Positions 15,942-24,482 of a stretch of DNA of 64,000 nucleotides are shown piece by piece. The stretch is from contig NZ_JAHKKG010000015.1 of NCBI RefSeq assembly GCF_018829635.1, positions 62,001 through 126,000 on the forward strand, written 5' to 3'. Below the pieces are notes generated by a model. The model made no database searches. It was given only the letters and a program-made list of their open reading frames with translations, and had not been told where the DNA came from. The stretch is from Paractinoplanes bogorensis (GTDB lineage: Bacteria; Actinomycetota; Actinomycetes; Mycobacteriales; Micromonosporaceae). How positions within the stretch are numbered: the stretch's first letter is position 1; every line of letters starts with the position of its first letter. Position numbers and translations under genes: made by a program.

Positions 15942-17066
15942 GTGGCGGTCAGGAATCCAGCTTGGACCAGGGAAGAAATCATTCTGGCGTGCGAGCTGGT
16001 GGCCGACAACGGCTGGAAGGAGCTGCGCACGCCAGATCCAAAGGTCCAACAGCTGTCGAAGGTTCTCCGAAGTATGTCCATCCACCCTGTGGAGAACCAG
16101 TTGCCGAGCTTCCGATCCCCGGACTCCGTTTCCCGCAAGACAAGCGATTTGATGACCGCCCATCCGTCGTACCAAGGGAAACCGACAAGAGGGTCGAAGC
16201 TTGACCGCGAGGTCATCGATGCGTTTGAAAACGAACCGCAGGCCATGAGGGCGACCGCGGCCAGAATCCGGGCATCACTAACGGCGAATTCGCCTGGACG
16301 CGACCGCCGGTCGGGAGTAGCCGACGGGGTCCACCGTCATCACATTGACGCGGCGTTGAAAGAATGGTGGATGCTGGGCCGTGACGTGTTCATGGATACC
16401 TACTCTACGAACGCCGCCGATCGCTATGTGGTTGTCACCCCGGGCGGCCCCGTTGATGCTCTCGCGCTCATCGTTGGCGCCCGCGCCAAAGCGGGACTAG
16501 ATACAGCCGGGCCTTGGCGCGGTGATCGTGCGAACGTAGCCGGTCCGTTGCGCAGCCTCGGCTACCTGGTCGACGACAGCACCGGGAATGTTTCGCCGGA
16601 GGTCGTCAGCGCGGAGCACTCTGTCGACAATGCTGCCGGATATCTACGAGGCTCCACGGGTGGCCAGGGCTTCCTTTTAGATCAAAAGAAGAAGGTAGCC
16701 ATCGAACTCTATGCGATGAAGCGGGCCTTGGAGCACTACGCCGCGAGAGGCGATGTGCTCAATACGTCTCGGCACGCAAGCTGGGACTATGAGGTTGACA
16801 TCGGCAACGAGCGTTGGCATGTCGAGGTCAAAGGAACTACCGGCGACCCCATCGACGTCATCCTTACTCCGAACGAGGTCATGCACGCGCGCAGCTATCC
16901 TCGGGTTGCACTTTTCGTCGTAAGCAATATCGATGTCCGAACCGGCGCGGACGACGAGTTCGTCACATCCGGCGGAAAGATTACCCACCTCCACCCGTGG
17001 ACGATCGAAGACACCGCCTTGAGACCGATCGGCTACAAATACCGACTTCCTGACTCGCCTCCGTGA
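15942..17066 (+). CDS. DUF3883-like putative nuclease (candidate restriction/defence protein)
   Basis: This 374-residue protein starts at a GTG with a strong AAGGAGG site. Residues 7-110 resemble the N-terminal module found ahead of HNH or nuclease domains in actinobacterial restriction-like proteins (AWTREEIILACELVADNGWK; SFRSPDSVSRKTSDL; HPSYQGKPTRGSK). The C-terminal part (245-345) fits the DUF3883 endonuclease-like fold with a PD-(D/E)xK-type set: Glu254 (VAIELYAMK), Asp282 (SWDYEVDIG) and Glu295-Val-Lys297 (WHVEVKGT), then ILTPNEVMHARSY. GC content is clearly lower than in neighbours, consistent with transfer. The gene is solitary. Family assignment is from motifs only; function untested. 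Confidence 0.7.
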   Translation: MAVRNPAWTREEIILACELVADNGWKELRTPDPKVQQLSKVLRSMSIHPVENQLPSFRSPDSVSRKTSDLMTAHPSYQGKPTRGSKLDREVIDAFENEPQAMRATAARIRASLTANSPGRDRRSGVADGVHRHHIDAALKEWWMLGRDVFMDTYSTNAADRYVVVTPGGPVDALALIVGARAKAGLDTAGPWRGDRANVAGPLRSLGYLVDDSTGNVSPEVVSAEHSVDNAAGYLRGSTGGQGFLLDQKKKVAIELYAMKRALEHYAARGDVLNTSRHASWDYEVDIGNERWHVEVKGTTGDPIDVILTPNEVMHARSYPRVALFVVSNIDVRTGADDEFVTSGGKITHLHPWTIEDTALRPIGYKYRLPDSPP

Positions 17067-17166
17067 TCCGGCACGTCGCCGCCTGAGTGACAAATGTGGT
17101 GGCGATCGTCGCGCCGACGGTCATGCCGCCGGGATTGACATGCAACCGCCATCGAGACGCTGTGCG

Positions 17167-18030
17167 TCAGGTGGCGATGTCGGTACGGGTCGCAGAATCC
17201 GCCCGACCGTCGGACGGTGACTCGGCGGCGGCTCGCCGGGCCAGGCCGATCACGCCGACGGTCATCACGGTCGCGGCGAACGCGACCACGGCCAGGCCCG
17301 ACGGGCCGAACCGGAAACCCTCGCCGAACACGACCACGCCGGCGATCGCGGCGACGATCGGGTTGGCCACGCTCACCGTGGCCAGCGGTGCGGCCATGCC
17401 GGCGCGGCCGTAGGAGAGCTGGCTGAGCACGTAACCACCGGTGGCGAAGACGAGCACGGCCACCCCCGCGAACGGCGACACCGCGCCCACGCCGCCGGCG
17501 GTGAACGCGGCCAGCACCGCTTTCGACAGCACCGACGAGATGCCGAAGGCCACCCCGGCCGCGGCCGCCAGCAGCACCGACCGGACGCGCGGACCCGACG
17601 CCCACGCGCCCAGCACCAGCACCGCGACCACGGCCAGGGTGATCAGCGCGAGATAGCGGTCGTCGGGCTGGCCCAGCACGCGCGGCTCGGACGACTCGAC
17701 CGAGAGCGACAGGATCAGGGCCAGGCCGACCACGGTCAGGATGGCGTCGACCCAGGCGGCGCGGCCGACGCGGGTGCCGTAGCGCACGGCCGCGATCGGA
17801 AGCGCGAAGAGCAGGGTGAGCGTGCCCAGCGCCTGCACCACGGCCACGGTTCCGAAGTTGAGCGCCACCACGTGCAGCACCACTCCACCGCCGGTGAGGA
17901 GCAGCGCGGTGGCCCAGCGCGACCATCCGCGCTGGCCGTGCTCGGCCAGCCGCTCCTGGGCGATGGCCGCGGCGGCATAGCTGGCCGCGGAGAGTACGGA
18001 GAACGCGACCGCCCACCCCAGCGTTCCCAT
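17167..18030 (-). CDS. EamA/DMT-family transporter
   Basis: This 287-residue membrane protein has about ten hydrophobic helices in the two-fold EamA pattern, for example GWAVAFSVLSAASYAAAAIA at the start and PLATVSVANPIVAAIAGVVV near the C-terminus. DMT transporters export small metabolites or amino acids; the substrate is unknown. The ATG at 18030 is preferred over one 63 nt upstream because AAGGGGG lies just before it and the first helix starts immediately. It is divergent from the aminoglycoside-phosphotransferase-like gene. Confidence 0.87.
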   Translation of the reverse strand: MGTLGWAVAFSVLSAASYAAAAIAQERLAEHGQRGWSRWATALLLTGGGVVLHVVALNFGTVAVVQALGTLTLLFALPIAAVRYGTRVGRAAWVDAILTVVGLALILSLSVESSEPRVLGQPDDRYLALITLAVVAVLVLGAWASGPRVRSVLLAAAAGVAFGISSVLSKAVLAAFTAGGVGAVSPFAGVAVLVFATGGYVLSQLSYGRAGMAAPLATVSVANPIVAAIAGVVVFGEGFRFGPSGLAVVAFAATVMTVGVIGLARRAAAESPSDGRADSATRTDIAT

Positions 18031-18125
18031 TTGCACCCCCTTGGGGCGAGTCTGCCAGACCGGGGAGGGGGCCCCGTAAGTGTCATGGGTCACTCGAATG
18101 ACGCCGCCGCTGCGAGGATGACCCC

Positions 18126-19031
18126 ATGGTTCAGGCTGCGGGCACTCGGATCGGCTGGCGCGACCTGCCCGCCCCGGTGCGGAGACAGATCGAGGACATC
18201 GTCGGCGGACCCGTCGTCGAGGCGGTGTCGCAGGCCGGCGGGTTCTCCCCCGGCACGGCCGACCGCGTGGTCACCGCCGACGGACGTCGTGCCTTCGTCA
18301 AGGCGGTCTCCCCCGCCCTCAACACCGAGTCCGCCGTTCTCGCCCGGCGAGAGGCACGGATCAGTGCGGCGCTGCCCGGCCACGCCCCGGTCCCGCGCGT
18401 GCTCGGATCGTTCGACGACGGCGACTGGGTCGTGCTGGTGCTCGAGGACATCGAGGGCACCCACCCCCGTACGCCGTGGGTCGCAAGCGAGATCGACGCC
18501 GCCATGACTGCCCTCGCCGAGCTCACCGACGTCCCGGCACCGTCCGGCCTCCCGCCGGTCAGCGAGGCCATGCGGGAGGACTTCGGCGGCTGGGCGCGGG
18601 TCGCCGCGGATCCGCCGGCCGGCCTCGACCCGTGGGAGGCGGACCATCTGCCCGCGCTGATCGCCGCCGCCGACCGCGGGCTGGCCCGGCTGAGCGACGG
18701 CGACACCCTGGTGCACTGCGACATCCGGGCCGACAACATGCTCGTCCGGCCCGACGGCCGCGTGGTGATCGTCGACTGGCCGTGGGCCGCCACCGGGCCC
18801 GCCTGGTTCGACCGGGTGCTGCTGGCGCTGAACATCGTCGTGCACGGAGGTGACCCCGAACGGGTGATCAGCGGCCTCGACCGGAGCATCGTCACCGACA
18901 CGTTCGCCGGATTCGCCGGGTATTTCCGCGACCGCGCCCGCCGTCCACCACCGCCGTCACTGCCCTCCGTCCGGGCCTTCCAACGGTGGCAGGCCGATGA
19001 GTTGCGGCCATGGCTCCGCCGTGAGCTGTGA
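18126..19031 (+). CDS. Aminoglycoside phosphotransferase (APH)-like kinase
   Basis: This 301-residue protein kinase-like enzyme has a glycine-rich loop region (SQAGGFSPGTADRVV), a Lys in RAFVKAVS, the catalytic loop LVHCDIRADNML (Asp in HCD, Asn downstream) and the metal-binding VIVDWPWA. These match the APH/choline-kinase family that phosphorylates small-molecule hydroxyls; resistance cannot be concluded from sequence. A GAGGAT box sits 6 nt before the ATG. The gene is followed by serA after 146 nt. Confidence 0.88.
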   Translation: MVQAAGTRIGWRDLPAPVRRQIEDIVGGPVVEAVSQAGGFSPGTADRVVTADGRRAFVKAVSPALNTESAVLARREARISAALPGHAPVPRVLGSFDDGDWVVLVLEDIEGTHPRTPWVASEIDAAMTALAELTDVPAPSGLPPVSEAMREDFGGWARVAADPPAGLDPWEADHLPALIAAADRGLARLSDGDTLVHCDIRADNMLVRPDGRVVIVDWPWAATGPAWFDRVLLALNIVVHGGDPERVISGLDRSIVTDTFAGFAGYFRDRARRPPPPSLPSVRAFQRWQADELRPWLRREL

Positions 19032-19177
19032 CGAAGGTGTGAACCGAAGCCGGACCGCCACCGTATGGGAGGTCGAGCACACCGGCCCGGGGCGCGCGGC
19101 ACAGGGCATTAGGCTGGGTGGTCGGGCTTCGGCGTGGCGGCCCGGACGGCCACCACTTCCTCACGGATCGGAACAAG

Positions 19178-20392
19178 ATGAGCGACCAGGCCAAGGTGCG
19201 AGTCCTTCTGTTGGAGAGCATCCACCCCGACGCGGTGTCCCGGCTCGAGGCCGAGGGCTACGAGGTCGAGTCCGTCCGCAACGCCCTCGACGAGTCCGAG
19301 CTGATCGCCCGCATCGCCGGCGTCTCGCTGCTCGGCATCCGATCCAAGACCAAGGTCACGGCCAAGGTGCTGGACGCCGCCGACAAGCTGGTCGCGATCG
19401 GCGCCTTCTGCATCGGCACCGACCAGATCGACCTCACCGCCGCCTCGGCCAACGGCGTGGCCGTGTTCAACGCCCCGTTCTCCAACACCCGCTCGGTCGT
19501 CGAGCTGGCGATCGCCGAGATCATCTCGATGACGCGCCGCCTCACCGACAAGAACAAGCTCATGCACGACGGGGTCTGGGACAAGTCGGCCGACGGCGCC
19601 CACGAGATCCGCGGCCGGCGGCTCGGCATCATCGGCTACGGCAACATCGGCACCCAGCTCTCGGTACTCGCCGAAAACCTGGGCATGTACGTGTCCTTCT
19701 ACGACACGGCCGACAAGCTCGCCCTGAGCAACGCCCACCGCTGCGCCACGATCGAGGAACTGCTCGAGACCAGCGACGTGGTGACCATCCACGTCGACGG
19801 CCGTCCCGGAAACGCCGGCTTCTTCGGCGCCGAGCAGTTCAAGCGGATGCGCGAGGGTGCCCTGTTCCTCAACCTGTCGCGCGGCATCGTGGTCGACCAC
19901 GTCGCGCTGCGTGAGGCTCTCGAGACCGGTCACCTGGCCGGCGCGGCCGTCGACGTCTTCCCGACCGAGCCCAAGGGCCGCGGCGACGAGTTCGTCTCCG
20001 AACTGCGCGGCCTGCCCAACGTCATCCTCACGCCGCACATCGGCGGCTCGACCGAAGAGGCGCAGTCCGACATCGGCGGTTTTGTCGCCAACAAGCTGGC
20101 GTCCTTCGTCGAAGACGGCAACACCACGCTCAGCGTCAACCTCCCCGGCGTCTCACTGCCCGAGCACCCCGGTCAGAGCCGCATCGGGCACGTGCACATC
20201 AACACCCCGGGCGTCCTCGCCCAGGTCAACAGCATCCTGGCCGAGCACCACGTCAACGTGGAGGGTCAACTGCTCAGCACCCGCGGCGAATACGGCTACC
20301 TGATCACCGACATCGGCGGCGGCTTCTCCGACGAGGTGCTCGACCGCCTGCGCGCCATGGAACAGACCGTCCGCCTGCGGGTCCTTTCCTAG
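19178..20392 (+). CDS. serA: D-3-phosphoglycerate dehydrogenase
   Basis: This 404-residue enzyme catalyses the first step of serine synthesis, NAD-dependent oxidation of 3-phosphoglycerate. It has the D-isomer dehydrogenase substrate domain (LLGIRSKTKVTAKVLDAA), a Rossmann domain with LGIIGYGNIGTQLS, the catalytic region ALFLNLSRGIVVDH and NVILTPHIGGSTEEAQ with the catalytic His, and a C-terminal ACT domain (VHINTPGVLAQVNSILAEHH) for serine feedback. The short ACT-only architecture matches E. coli SerA. ATG at 19178; a TAGGCT box at 19110-19115 is the best -10 candidate. Confidence 0.95.
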   Translation: MSDQAKVRVLLLESIHPDAVSRLEAEGYEVESVRNALDESELIARIAGVSLLGIRSKTKVTAKVLDAADKLVAIGAFCIGTDQIDLTAASANGVAVFNAPFSNTRSVVELAIAEIISMTRRLTDKNKLMHDGVWDKSADGAHEIRGRRLGIIGYGNIGTQLSVLAENLGMYVSFYDTADKLALSNAHRCATIEELLETSDVVTIHVDGRPGNAGFFGAEQFKRMREGALFLNLSRGIVVDHVALREALETGHLAGAAVDVFPTEPKGRGDEFVSELRGLPNVILTPHIGGSTEEAQSDIGGFVANKLASFVEDGNTTLSVNLPGVSLPEHPGQSRIGHVHINTPGVLAQVNSILAEHHVNVEGQLLSTRGEYGYLITDIGGGFSDEVLDRLRAMEQTVRLRVLS

Positions 20393-20413
20393 ATTCTTTT
20401 CCCGTACGCGGTA

Positions 20414-20448
20414 AAGGGCGCCTCGTTCGTGAGGCGCCCTTCCTTTTC
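20414..20448 (+). terminator. Intrinsic terminator after serA
   Basis: Perfect 11-bp stem AAGGGCGCCTC (20414-20424) with GAGGCGCCCTT (20431-20441), 6-nt loop, then CCTTTTCCC. It lies 21 nt after the serA stop. Confidence 0.75.
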
Positions 20449-20515
20449 CCGTACGTCGTTCTCGAGCTCGCCGGCTCCGGTGCTCTCTTCCCGTACGCCT
20501 GTCTCGAGCTCGCCG
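20445..20515. repeat. Direct repeats containing TTCCCGTACG and CTCGAGCTCGCCGG
   Basis: Two copies of a 29-bp unit (20446-20474 and 20488-20516), about 26 of 29 identical, lie between serA and the repeat-protein gene. Both begin TTCCCGTACG and end CTCGAGCTCGCCGG. A third TTTCCCGTACG is at 20398-20408. On the complement the region would read as GELE(T/N)xVRE repeats just beyond the stop at 20517, so it may be decayed coding sequence or an intergenic repeat family. Confidence 0.5.
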
Positions 20516-20516
20516 G

Positions 20517-22391
20517 TCAGGCGTTCTCGACGGTGAGCGTGGTGATCGGAGCGCCCGCGCCGATGTCGTAGCGGTTCTGCACGGCCCAGTTCTTCGGGGT
20601 GAGCGTCGATCCGGGCGCGACGTCCTTGATCGTGCGCGAGCCCGCGACGACCGTCTTGGCGCCGCCGTTGACCGTGACGCGCACCGGACTTCCGCTCGGC
20701 GAGTTCACCACCAGCCGCTCCACCGCGCCGTTGACCTTGATCGGCACCGTGCCGGTGGGGCGGGCCAGGCTGATCCGGGCCGTCCGCATGCCGCCGACCA
20801 TCTCGAGCCCGCTGATCTGCCCGCCGCTGAGGTCGATGGCCTGCTCCTCGGCGTAGCCGGAGAAGCGCAGCGCCCACCGCACCTTGGCCGCCAGCACGAT
20901 GTTGATCTCGCCGCCGGTGCCGTCGCCGTCCTTGGTGACCTGAAGCTTGACGTCGTCACCGCGGATCACCGGGTCAGGCAGGAAGCCGGCGTCGTCGGGC
21001 GTCGAGATGCGGTAGAGGTCGTCGCCGAGCTCACCGATCGTGACGTTGACCCGGTTGGTGGCGGCGAGCACCTCGAAGCTGGCCTGGTTGCGGTTGTCGA
21101 GCGGCGCGGTGACCGCACGCGGGGCGGACTCGCCGGCGCCGAGCTGCAGCACCGAGTCGAGCCGATCGTCGGTGCCGGTGAAGTAGGCCACGCCCACGAT
21201 CCCGCCGGCCACCAGCACCACGATGCTGAGCAGCACGATGCCGACCGTGACCGCGCGCGACTGACGCGGAGCCTCCCCGACCGGCACCGGCCGGCGCTGC
21301 TCCTTGGCCTCGGGCCGCTCGGCCGCACGGTCACTGGCGTCGAGGAAACGACGGAACTCCCCGGTGTCCGCGCCTCGGCTCTCCGCCGGACGCGTCTCGG
21401 GCTTACGAGTCTCGGGCGCACCGGACGCACCCCACCGAAACTCACCCGTCTCCGAAACGCGGGCAAACGAACCACTGTCGGCACGCGCGAACGAGCCGCT
21501 GTCGTCGGCACGCGCGAACGAACCGCTGTCGTCGGCACGCGCGAACGAACCGCTGTCGGCTCCACGCGTGGACGAACCGCTGTCGGCTCCACGCGTGGAC
21601 GAACCGCTGTCGGCTCCACGCGTGGACGAACCGACCTCCGAGACCCGCCCGAACGATCCCGTGTCGGACACCGGCCGGAACGCACCGGAGCGCTCGAACG
21701 AACCATTGTCGGGCGCGCGCCCGAACGAATCGGGGTCTGGCACCCGGTCGAACGGCCCGGGATCGGACAGGCGACGGAACTCCCCCGAGTCCGCCGCACG
21801 ACCGGAATCACTCGGATCCGCCACCCGCCGGAACGCACCGGAATCGGAGACCGCCGACGCCTCGGGCGCTTTGGCTCCGCCGCCACGGCGCTGTCCGCCG
21901 GCCCCGCCGACACCGCGCTGTTCGCCGGTGTGGGCGCCGGCACGGCGTACGGGAAGCTCGGTTTTCTCCACCCCCGTCGGGGCGGGCGCCGGAGGCGCAG
22001 CCGGTGCCGCCGGAGAGGTCGGTGACGCCGGGTGACGAACCGGTGAGATCGGGCTCGACGTGAACCCGAAGGAGATGCGACTGGACCCGCCGGGCGTGGC
22101 CGGGCCGTATTCGGGCGCGCTCACCGCGGGACCCTCTCCGGAAGACGACGAAGCGGTTGATGAAGTCGGAGCGGTCGAAGGCTCGGCGCCCCCGAACCAC
22201 GGCGGGTCGTCCGCCGCCGGACGGGCCGGTGGCCGCCGGTACATAGTGTCGCGAGAGCCGTTGCCCGGCGATCCCGCAGTCGACGGCTCGGCCACCGCCA
22301 CATCGGACGGTGTCCCACCAGCCGCTGCTCGGTCAGCTGCTGTCCGGTCCACGTGAAGCCCTTCCCCTGAATCGGCGCCGCACCGCGGCAT
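20517..22391 (-). CDS. Single-pass membrane protein with long DSGxFxR-repeat N-terminal region
   Basis: The 624-residue protein is in three parts. Residues 1-180 are Pro/Ala/Ser-rich and disordered. Residues 182-348 hold about fifteen imperfect units of the form (D/T)SGxFxR, for example SDSGAFRR, DTGSFGR, DSGSFAR and DTGEFRR; three copies of DSGSSTRGA and three of DSGSFARAD are almost exact at DNA level (27-bp period). Residues 380-404 form the only membrane helix (VTVGIVLLSIVVLVAGGIVG), followed by a 220-residue extracytoplasmic beta-rich domain resembling adhesin/DUF4097-like folds. Function unknown. The start could instead be the ATG at 22244 (MYRRPPARP). A response regulator gene lies 66 nt upstream. 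Confidence 0.75.
   Translation of the reverse strand: MPRCGADSGEGLHVDRTAADRAAAGGTPSDVAVAEPSTAGSPGNGSRDTMYRRPPARPAADDPPWFGGAEPSTAPTSSTASSSSGEGPAVSAPEYGPATPGGSSRISFGFTSSPISPVRHPASPTSPAAPAAPPAPAPTGVEKTELPVRRAGAHTGEQRGVGGAGGQRRGGGAKAPEASAVSDSGAFRRVADPSDSGRAADSGEFRRLSDPGPFDRVPDPDSFGRAPDNGSFERSGAFRPVSDTGSFGRVSEVGSSTRGADSGSSTRGADSGSSTRGADSGSFARADDSGSFARADDSGSFARADSGSFARVSETGEFRWGASGAPETRKPETRPAESRGADTGEFRRFLDASDRAAERPEAKEQRRPVPVGEAPRQSRAVTVGIVLLSIVVLVAGGIVGVAYFTGTDDRLDSVLQLGAGESAPRAVTAPLDNRNQASFEVLAATNRVNVTIGELGDDLYRISTPDDAGFLPDPVIRGDDVKLQVTKDGDGTGGEINIVLAAKVRWALRFSGYAEEQAIDLSGGQISGLEMVGGMRTARISLARPTGTVPIKVNGAVERLVVNSPSGSPVRVTVNGGAKTVVAGSRTIKDVAPGSTLTPKNWAVQNRYDIGAGAPITTLTVENA
21480..21640 (-). repeat. 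In-frame 27-bp tandem repeats within the membrane-protein gene
   Basis: Two families of in-frame units lie end to end: DSGSFARAD-type (27 bp, one copy of 24 bp) and DSGSSTRGA-type (27 bp, three copies). They encode the serine/arginine-rich repeats of the protein. The high identity suggests recent slippage, so copy number may vary between strains. Confidence 0.75.
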
Positions 22392-22457
22392 CCATCCCCG
22401 AAAACAGGTACGGATTTCACGTCCTCTCGGATGAGTGTCGAGAAGAACTACTTACTG

Positions 22458-23114
22458 TTACGGCCGACCGGGTCGTACCAGGCCACGGCGGGTGGCGATC
22501 GCGACCGCCTCGAGTTGGCTGTGCGCGCCCAGTTTGGCCAGTACCGCCTTTACGTAACCCCGGCACGTGTGCAGGCTGATGCCGAGCCGGCGTGCGATCG
22601 CCCGCGCGTCGAGGCCGGCCGCCATCAGTTGGAGCACTTCGTCCTCACGCGCGGTGAGGCCGCCGCCGCGGGGGCCGACGACCGGGCTGGTGCTGCGCAG
22701 CAACCGGGCCAGGATGTCGGTCGACACCGTCATGCCGCCGCCGTGGGCCGTACGCAACGCGTTCAGCACGTCGCCGAGCGCACCGTTCTTGGACAGGAAG
22801 CCGGCTGCCCCCGCCGCCGTGGCCCGGCCTACGAGCGCCGATTCGTCGCTGGCAGTGAGGATCACCACACGTGTGTCCGGTTGGCGTACGCGGAGCAGTT
22901 CCGCGATCGCAATTCCGTCCGCATCGGACAAATCCGGGTCGAGGAGGATGACGTCGGGACGCAACTCGGCGGCGAGCCGCAGGCACTCCGCACCGGTCAG
23001 CGCATGCCCTACATATTCGAGGTCGGGCTGGCCGGCCAGGGCGTGTCCGAGCAGCTCGGCAAACGTCTGGTGGCCGTCGACGACGAGCACGCTGATCGCA
23101 TCGCCGTTAATCAT
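22458..23114 (-). CDS. NarL/LuxR-family response regulator (atypical acidic pocket)
   Basis: This 218-residue regulator has a receiver domain (VLVVDGHQTFAELLGHAL; Asp59 in ILLDPDL; LSKN with the conserved Lys) and a LuxR-type HTH (GLTAREDEVLQLMAAGLDAR to LGAHSQLEAVAIATRRG, residues 150-215). In the pocket the usual DD or DE pair reads DG (Asp13-Gly14), so one metal-binding acid is missing and phosphorylation may be weak or absent. ATG at 23114 with AGGAAAGG upstream. It has no kinase partner here; the repeat-protein gene 66 nt downstream is a possible target or operon mate. Confidence 0.9.
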   Translation of the reverse strand: MINGDAISVLVVDGHQTFAELLGHALAGQPDLEYVGHALTGAECLRLAAELRPDVILLDPDLSDADGIAIAELLRVRQPDTRVVILTASDESALVGRATAAGAAGFLSKNGALGDVLNALRTAHGGGMTVSTDILARLLRSTSPVVGPRGGGLTAREDEVLQLMAAGLDARAIARRLGISLHTCRGYVKAVLAKLGAHSQLEAVAIATRRGLVRPGRP

Positions 23115-23336
23115 GCGCCACCTTTCCTGGAGATCCTGACCGTGGAAGTCTAAGGAGTACCAGCTCTCATCTTTGCCCTACCAACAGGCGGCTGGTGCAC
23201 CGGCCCGGATCCGTTCCGCCGGTACGCCCGATGATCGGATGAGGCCGAGCGGCCGCGATAACCAGTCTTTCGGGTGAGGTCACCCCTCGCTTTGGGGCTT
23301 GCCGCCATGACTCCCACACCCGCAGAGTTCCGAAAC

Positions 23337-23828
23337 ATGTTCGACATCCAGCTTTTCGGTCCCGTCGAGGTCCGGACCAGGGGCGTCCTCCTGGCCGGAG
23401 CCGATTTCGGCGGCGACCACCCGCGCCGCATCCTGGCTCTTCTCGCTCTTCGGGGCGAAATGTCCACCTCGGAGCTGGCCGGCGTGCTGGAAGAAAAGAA
23501 GAAGGCTGTCGAAAGCGACATGTCGGTCCTACGTGATCGACTGGAGCCCGGGACGGCCCCGAACGACTCCGTGGTGCGCCGGCGCGGTGGCCGCTGGTCG
23601 CTCGACCCCGACCGTGTCCGGGTCGACGTCGCCCGCTTCGACGAACTGATCAACGCCGCCGCGGGCCGGCCCGCCGAGCGCGCGGTCAAGCCGCTGACCG
23701 CGGCCTCGTTCGTCGCGTCGCGTCCCCTGCTCGAAGACGAAGACCTCCCGTGGGCGGCCGAGGCCCGGGCCGCATACCGCGCCAAGCTCGTGATGGCCCG
23801 CCACGAGGATGTGACGCAGGTCAATTAG
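23337..23828 (+). CDS. Short SARP-like winged-helix regulator (lacks full BTAD)
   Basis: The 163-residue product opens MFDIQLFGPVEVR, the typical SARP/AfsR beginning, followed by an OmpR-type winged helix (RRILALLALRGEMSTSELAG; VESDMSVLRDRL; GGRWSLDPDRVRVDVARFDE). The region after residue 105 is only about 55 residues and ends RARYRAKLVM-like, far shorter than the bacterial transcriptional activation domain, so it looks like a mini-SARP. Alternative starts at 23307 (ATG) and 23274 (GTG) exist; 23337 is chosen from family alignment. It lies downstream of the NarL-type gene in opposite orientation, with a 222-nt gap. Confidence 0.65.
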   Translation: MFDIQLFGPVEVRTRGVLLAGADFGGDHPRRILALLALRGEMSTSELAGVLEEKKKAVESDMSVLRDRLEPGTAPNDSVVRRRGGRWSLDPDRVRVDVARFDELINAAAGRPAERAVKPLTAASFVASRPLLEDEDLPWAAEARAAYRAKLVMARHEDVTQVN

Positions 23829-23864
23829 CGCGCGGTCGCGCCCGGCCGGGCGCACAATCGCCGC

Positions 23865-24464
23865 GTGCCGCAGCCCACGACCACGCTCCGTGAGGTCCCG
23901 TTGACCCCGGAGATCTCCCTGCATCTCGCCGCCGACTCGACCGGCCTGTTCGACTCGGCCGGGGGCGAGTTCCGCAGCGACGACCCACCGCCGTTCTGGG
24001 CCTTCGTCTGGGCCGGCGGCCAGGCGCTCGCCCGTTATCTGCTCGACCATCCCGAGGTGGTCGCGGGCCGGCGGGTCCACGACCTCGCCACCGGCAGTGG
24101 CATCGCCGCGATCGCCGCCGGCAAGGCCGGGGCCGCCGAGGTGGCCGCCACCGATCTCGATCCCGCCGCCGAACTGGCCGCGCGCCGCAACGCCGCCGCC
24201 AACGGCGTGGTCATCTCCGATCCCCCGGCGCGGCCCGACGTGCTGCTGGCCGGCGACGTCTTCTACACCCCCAGCGCCGCCGCCGAGATGACCCGGCGGA
24301 TGCGGGCGGCCCGGCGGGAATCCGTCGAGGTGCTGGTTGGGGACCCGGGGCGGGGGTACTTCCCGGATCGGCTCTTCGACCGGATCGCCGAGTACGCCGT
24401 GCCCGTACCGAAAGCCCTCGAAGAGGCCGAGACGCTCGTCACAGGAGTCTGGCGCATGCGCTAA
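23865..24464 (+). CDS. Class I SAM-dependent methyltransferase (PrmA/ETFB-KMT-like)
   Basis: This 199-residue protein has the Rossmann methyltransferase core: GRRVHDLATGSGIAAIAAGK (motif I), AEVAATDLDP (motif II) and RPDVLLAGDVFYT (motif IV). It resembles the small lysine/L11 methyltransferase-like group in actinobacteria; the substrate is unknown. The GTG start at 23865 is preceded by CACAAT six nt upstream, consistent with a leaderless start. Confidence 0.83.
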   Translation: MPQPTTTLREVPLTPEISLHLAADSTGLFDSAGGEFRSDDPPPFWAFVWAGGQALARYLLDHPEVVAGRRVHDLATGSGIAAIAAGKAGAAEVAATDLDPAAELAARRNAAANGVVISDPPARPDVLLAGDVFYTPSAAAEMTRRMRAARRESVEVLVGDPGRGYFPDRLFDRIAEYAVPVPKALEEAETLVTGVWRMR

Positions 24465-24482
24465 TGCGTTCACCACCCAAGC

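Noticed and set aside
21480..21640. CRISPR array or mobile repeat
   Set aside because: The repeats are in frame, encode a continuous peptide pattern and have no spacers.
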